Source of the DNA: CAYRVF01 sp964427535
GTDB taxonomy: Bacteria > Chloroflexota > Ktedonobacteria > Ktedonobacterales > JADMIN01
NCBI GenBank assembly: GCA_964427535.1
Contig: CAYRVF010000122.1
Span: forward strand, 1 to 14,945
DNA: 14,945 nt
Direction of reading: 5' to 3'
The position numbers were made by a program, and so were the translations under genes. The notes beneath the pieces were generated by a model. It searched no databases and was not told the DNA's origin. It was given only the letters and a program-made list of their open reading frames with translations. Positions 14,310-14,945 of the stretch are shown here, in pieces (positions within the stretch are counted from its first letter, which is position 1; each line of letters begins with the position of its first letter).

Positions 14310-14945
14310 TGCTGGTGTCGCCACGTCCGTTACGCGGCTTCCCGGCGTCCATTCAGGCGAAGGCTCGCGCGTTCGGCGACGAGGCCAGCAAAGGCTACGC
14401 CTTCGTCGAGCGCAACTGGTTCCTGACCAAGCGCTATTGGGCATGGGAATGCGTCTGGATTATCTACAATGTCGTGAACGCGCTCGCCGTGACCTTCATC
14501 GCGGCCAGCGCGCAATACTTGCTGCCGATACACTTGACGCGCGCCGAATATGACTCCTTCGTGCTCTACCTGATCATCGGCACGGCGATCTGGAGCTACG
14601 TCAGCGTCGTCTTCGACAACGTGACCGAGACGGTGACCATCGAGCGCTGGGAAGGGACCATCGAGTACACCTTCATGGCGCCAATCTCGCGCGTGACACA
14701 CATGGTCGGCACCTGTCTGTTCGCGCTGCTGCACGGCTTCTTCCTGACCGTGATCCAGTTGCTAGTGATGGGGCTGTTCTTCCACATCGACCTTAGCCAC
14801 GCGAATTGGGGTGCCGCGTTCGTCATCCTGTTGCTCGGCAGCATCTCGCTGATCGGTCTGGGAACTGTCTCCGCCGTGTTGCCGATGCTTTTCACCGAGC
14901 GCGGCGCGCAGATGGCCTACATCATCCGCGCGATCATGCTGCTCG
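14309..14945 (+). CDS. ABC-2 type exporter permease, C-terminus cut by window edge
   Basis: 212 residues visible from the ATG at 14309, which overlaps the ATPase stop (TAATG). Its ribosome site AGAGGAG lies inside the acidic tail of the ATPase gene, so translation is probably coupled. After a cytoplasmic N-terminus of about 45 residues come membrane segments WIIYNVVNALAVTFIAAS, FVLYLIIGTAIWSYVSVVF, LFALLHGFFLTVIQLLVMGL, AAFVILLLGSISLIGLGTV and the start of another near the edge. A cytoplasmic stretch VTIERWEGTIEYTFMAPISR is typical of ABC-2 permeases. Role: membrane part of the exporter. Confidence 0.9.
   Translation, partial: MLVSPRPLRGFPASIQAKARAFGDEASKGYAFVERNWFLTKRYWAWECVWIIYNVVNALAVTFIAASAQYLLPIHLTRAEYDSFVLYLIIGTAIWSYVSVVFDNVTETVTIERWEGTIEYTFMAPISRVTHMVGTCLFALLHGFFLTVIQLLVMGLFFHIDLSHANWGAAFVILLLGSISLIGLGTVSAVLPMLFTERGAQMAYIIRAIMLL

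Noticed and set aside
13635..14444. 269-aa minus-strand open frame
   Set aside because: Shadow of the exporter ATPase with Walker motifs on the plus strand.
1..14945. CRISPR arrays, insertion sequences, att sites, replication origin
   Set aside because: No regularly spaced repeats, transposase motifs or terminal inverted repeats were seen; selC is a known integration site in other bacteria, but no integrase or tRNA-end duplication is present here.

Overview
The window reads as GC-rich bacterial chromosome. A Tat-type lipoprotein binding protein, the style of the sugar genes and the ABC-2 exporter fit Chloroflexota/Thermomicrobia-like bacteria, but this taxonomy is inference only. A selenocysteine tRNA (selC) on the minus strand shows that the host has, or recently had, the UGA-recoding machinery. 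No selenoprotein gene was seen in the window.

Layout. (1) 1-2265, minus: a beta-phosphoglucomutase-type HAD phosphatase followed by a GH65 disaccharide phosphorylase that runs off the left edge; stop and start overlap as ATGA. (2) 2266-3909: mostly non-coding, with the remnant of an M24 (Xaa-Pro peptidase-like) gene interrupted by an amber stop. (3) 3910-4947, minus: a LacI-family repressor. (4) 4948-5897: a 950-bp divergent control region with a near-consensus promoter, a LacI-like operator just downstream of it, several dyads, and a long leader with mutually exclusive hairpins. (5) 5898-12546, plus: an importer operon made of a sugar-binding lipoprotein, two membrane permeases and a large cytoplasmic GH31 alpha-glycosidase. 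Two strong hairpins lie directly after the binding-protein gene. (6) 12547-12757: a small convergent gap and selC on the minus strand. (7) 12758-13361: a gene-free stretch with a strong promoter and a densely foldable leader. (8) 13362 to the end, plus: an ABC-2 type exporter ATPase (TTG start) and its permease, which is cut by the right edge.

How the genes fit together. The importer would bring an oligosaccharide or alpha-glucoside into the cytoplasm. There GH31 would hydrolyse it and GH65 would cleave a disaccharide with phosphate to beta-glucose 1-phosphate, which the HAD mutase converts to glucose 6-phosphate. The LacI repressor probably controls the importer promoter. No ATPase for the importer is present, so it probably uses a shared MsmX/UgpC-like ATPase encoded elsewhere.

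The observations most worth checking are the structured leader upstream of the exporter (12940-13162), the attenuator-like leader of the sugar operon, the G1-U72 wobble in selC, and the decayed M24 gene that still has a Shine-Dalgarno sequence directly behind the lacI stop.
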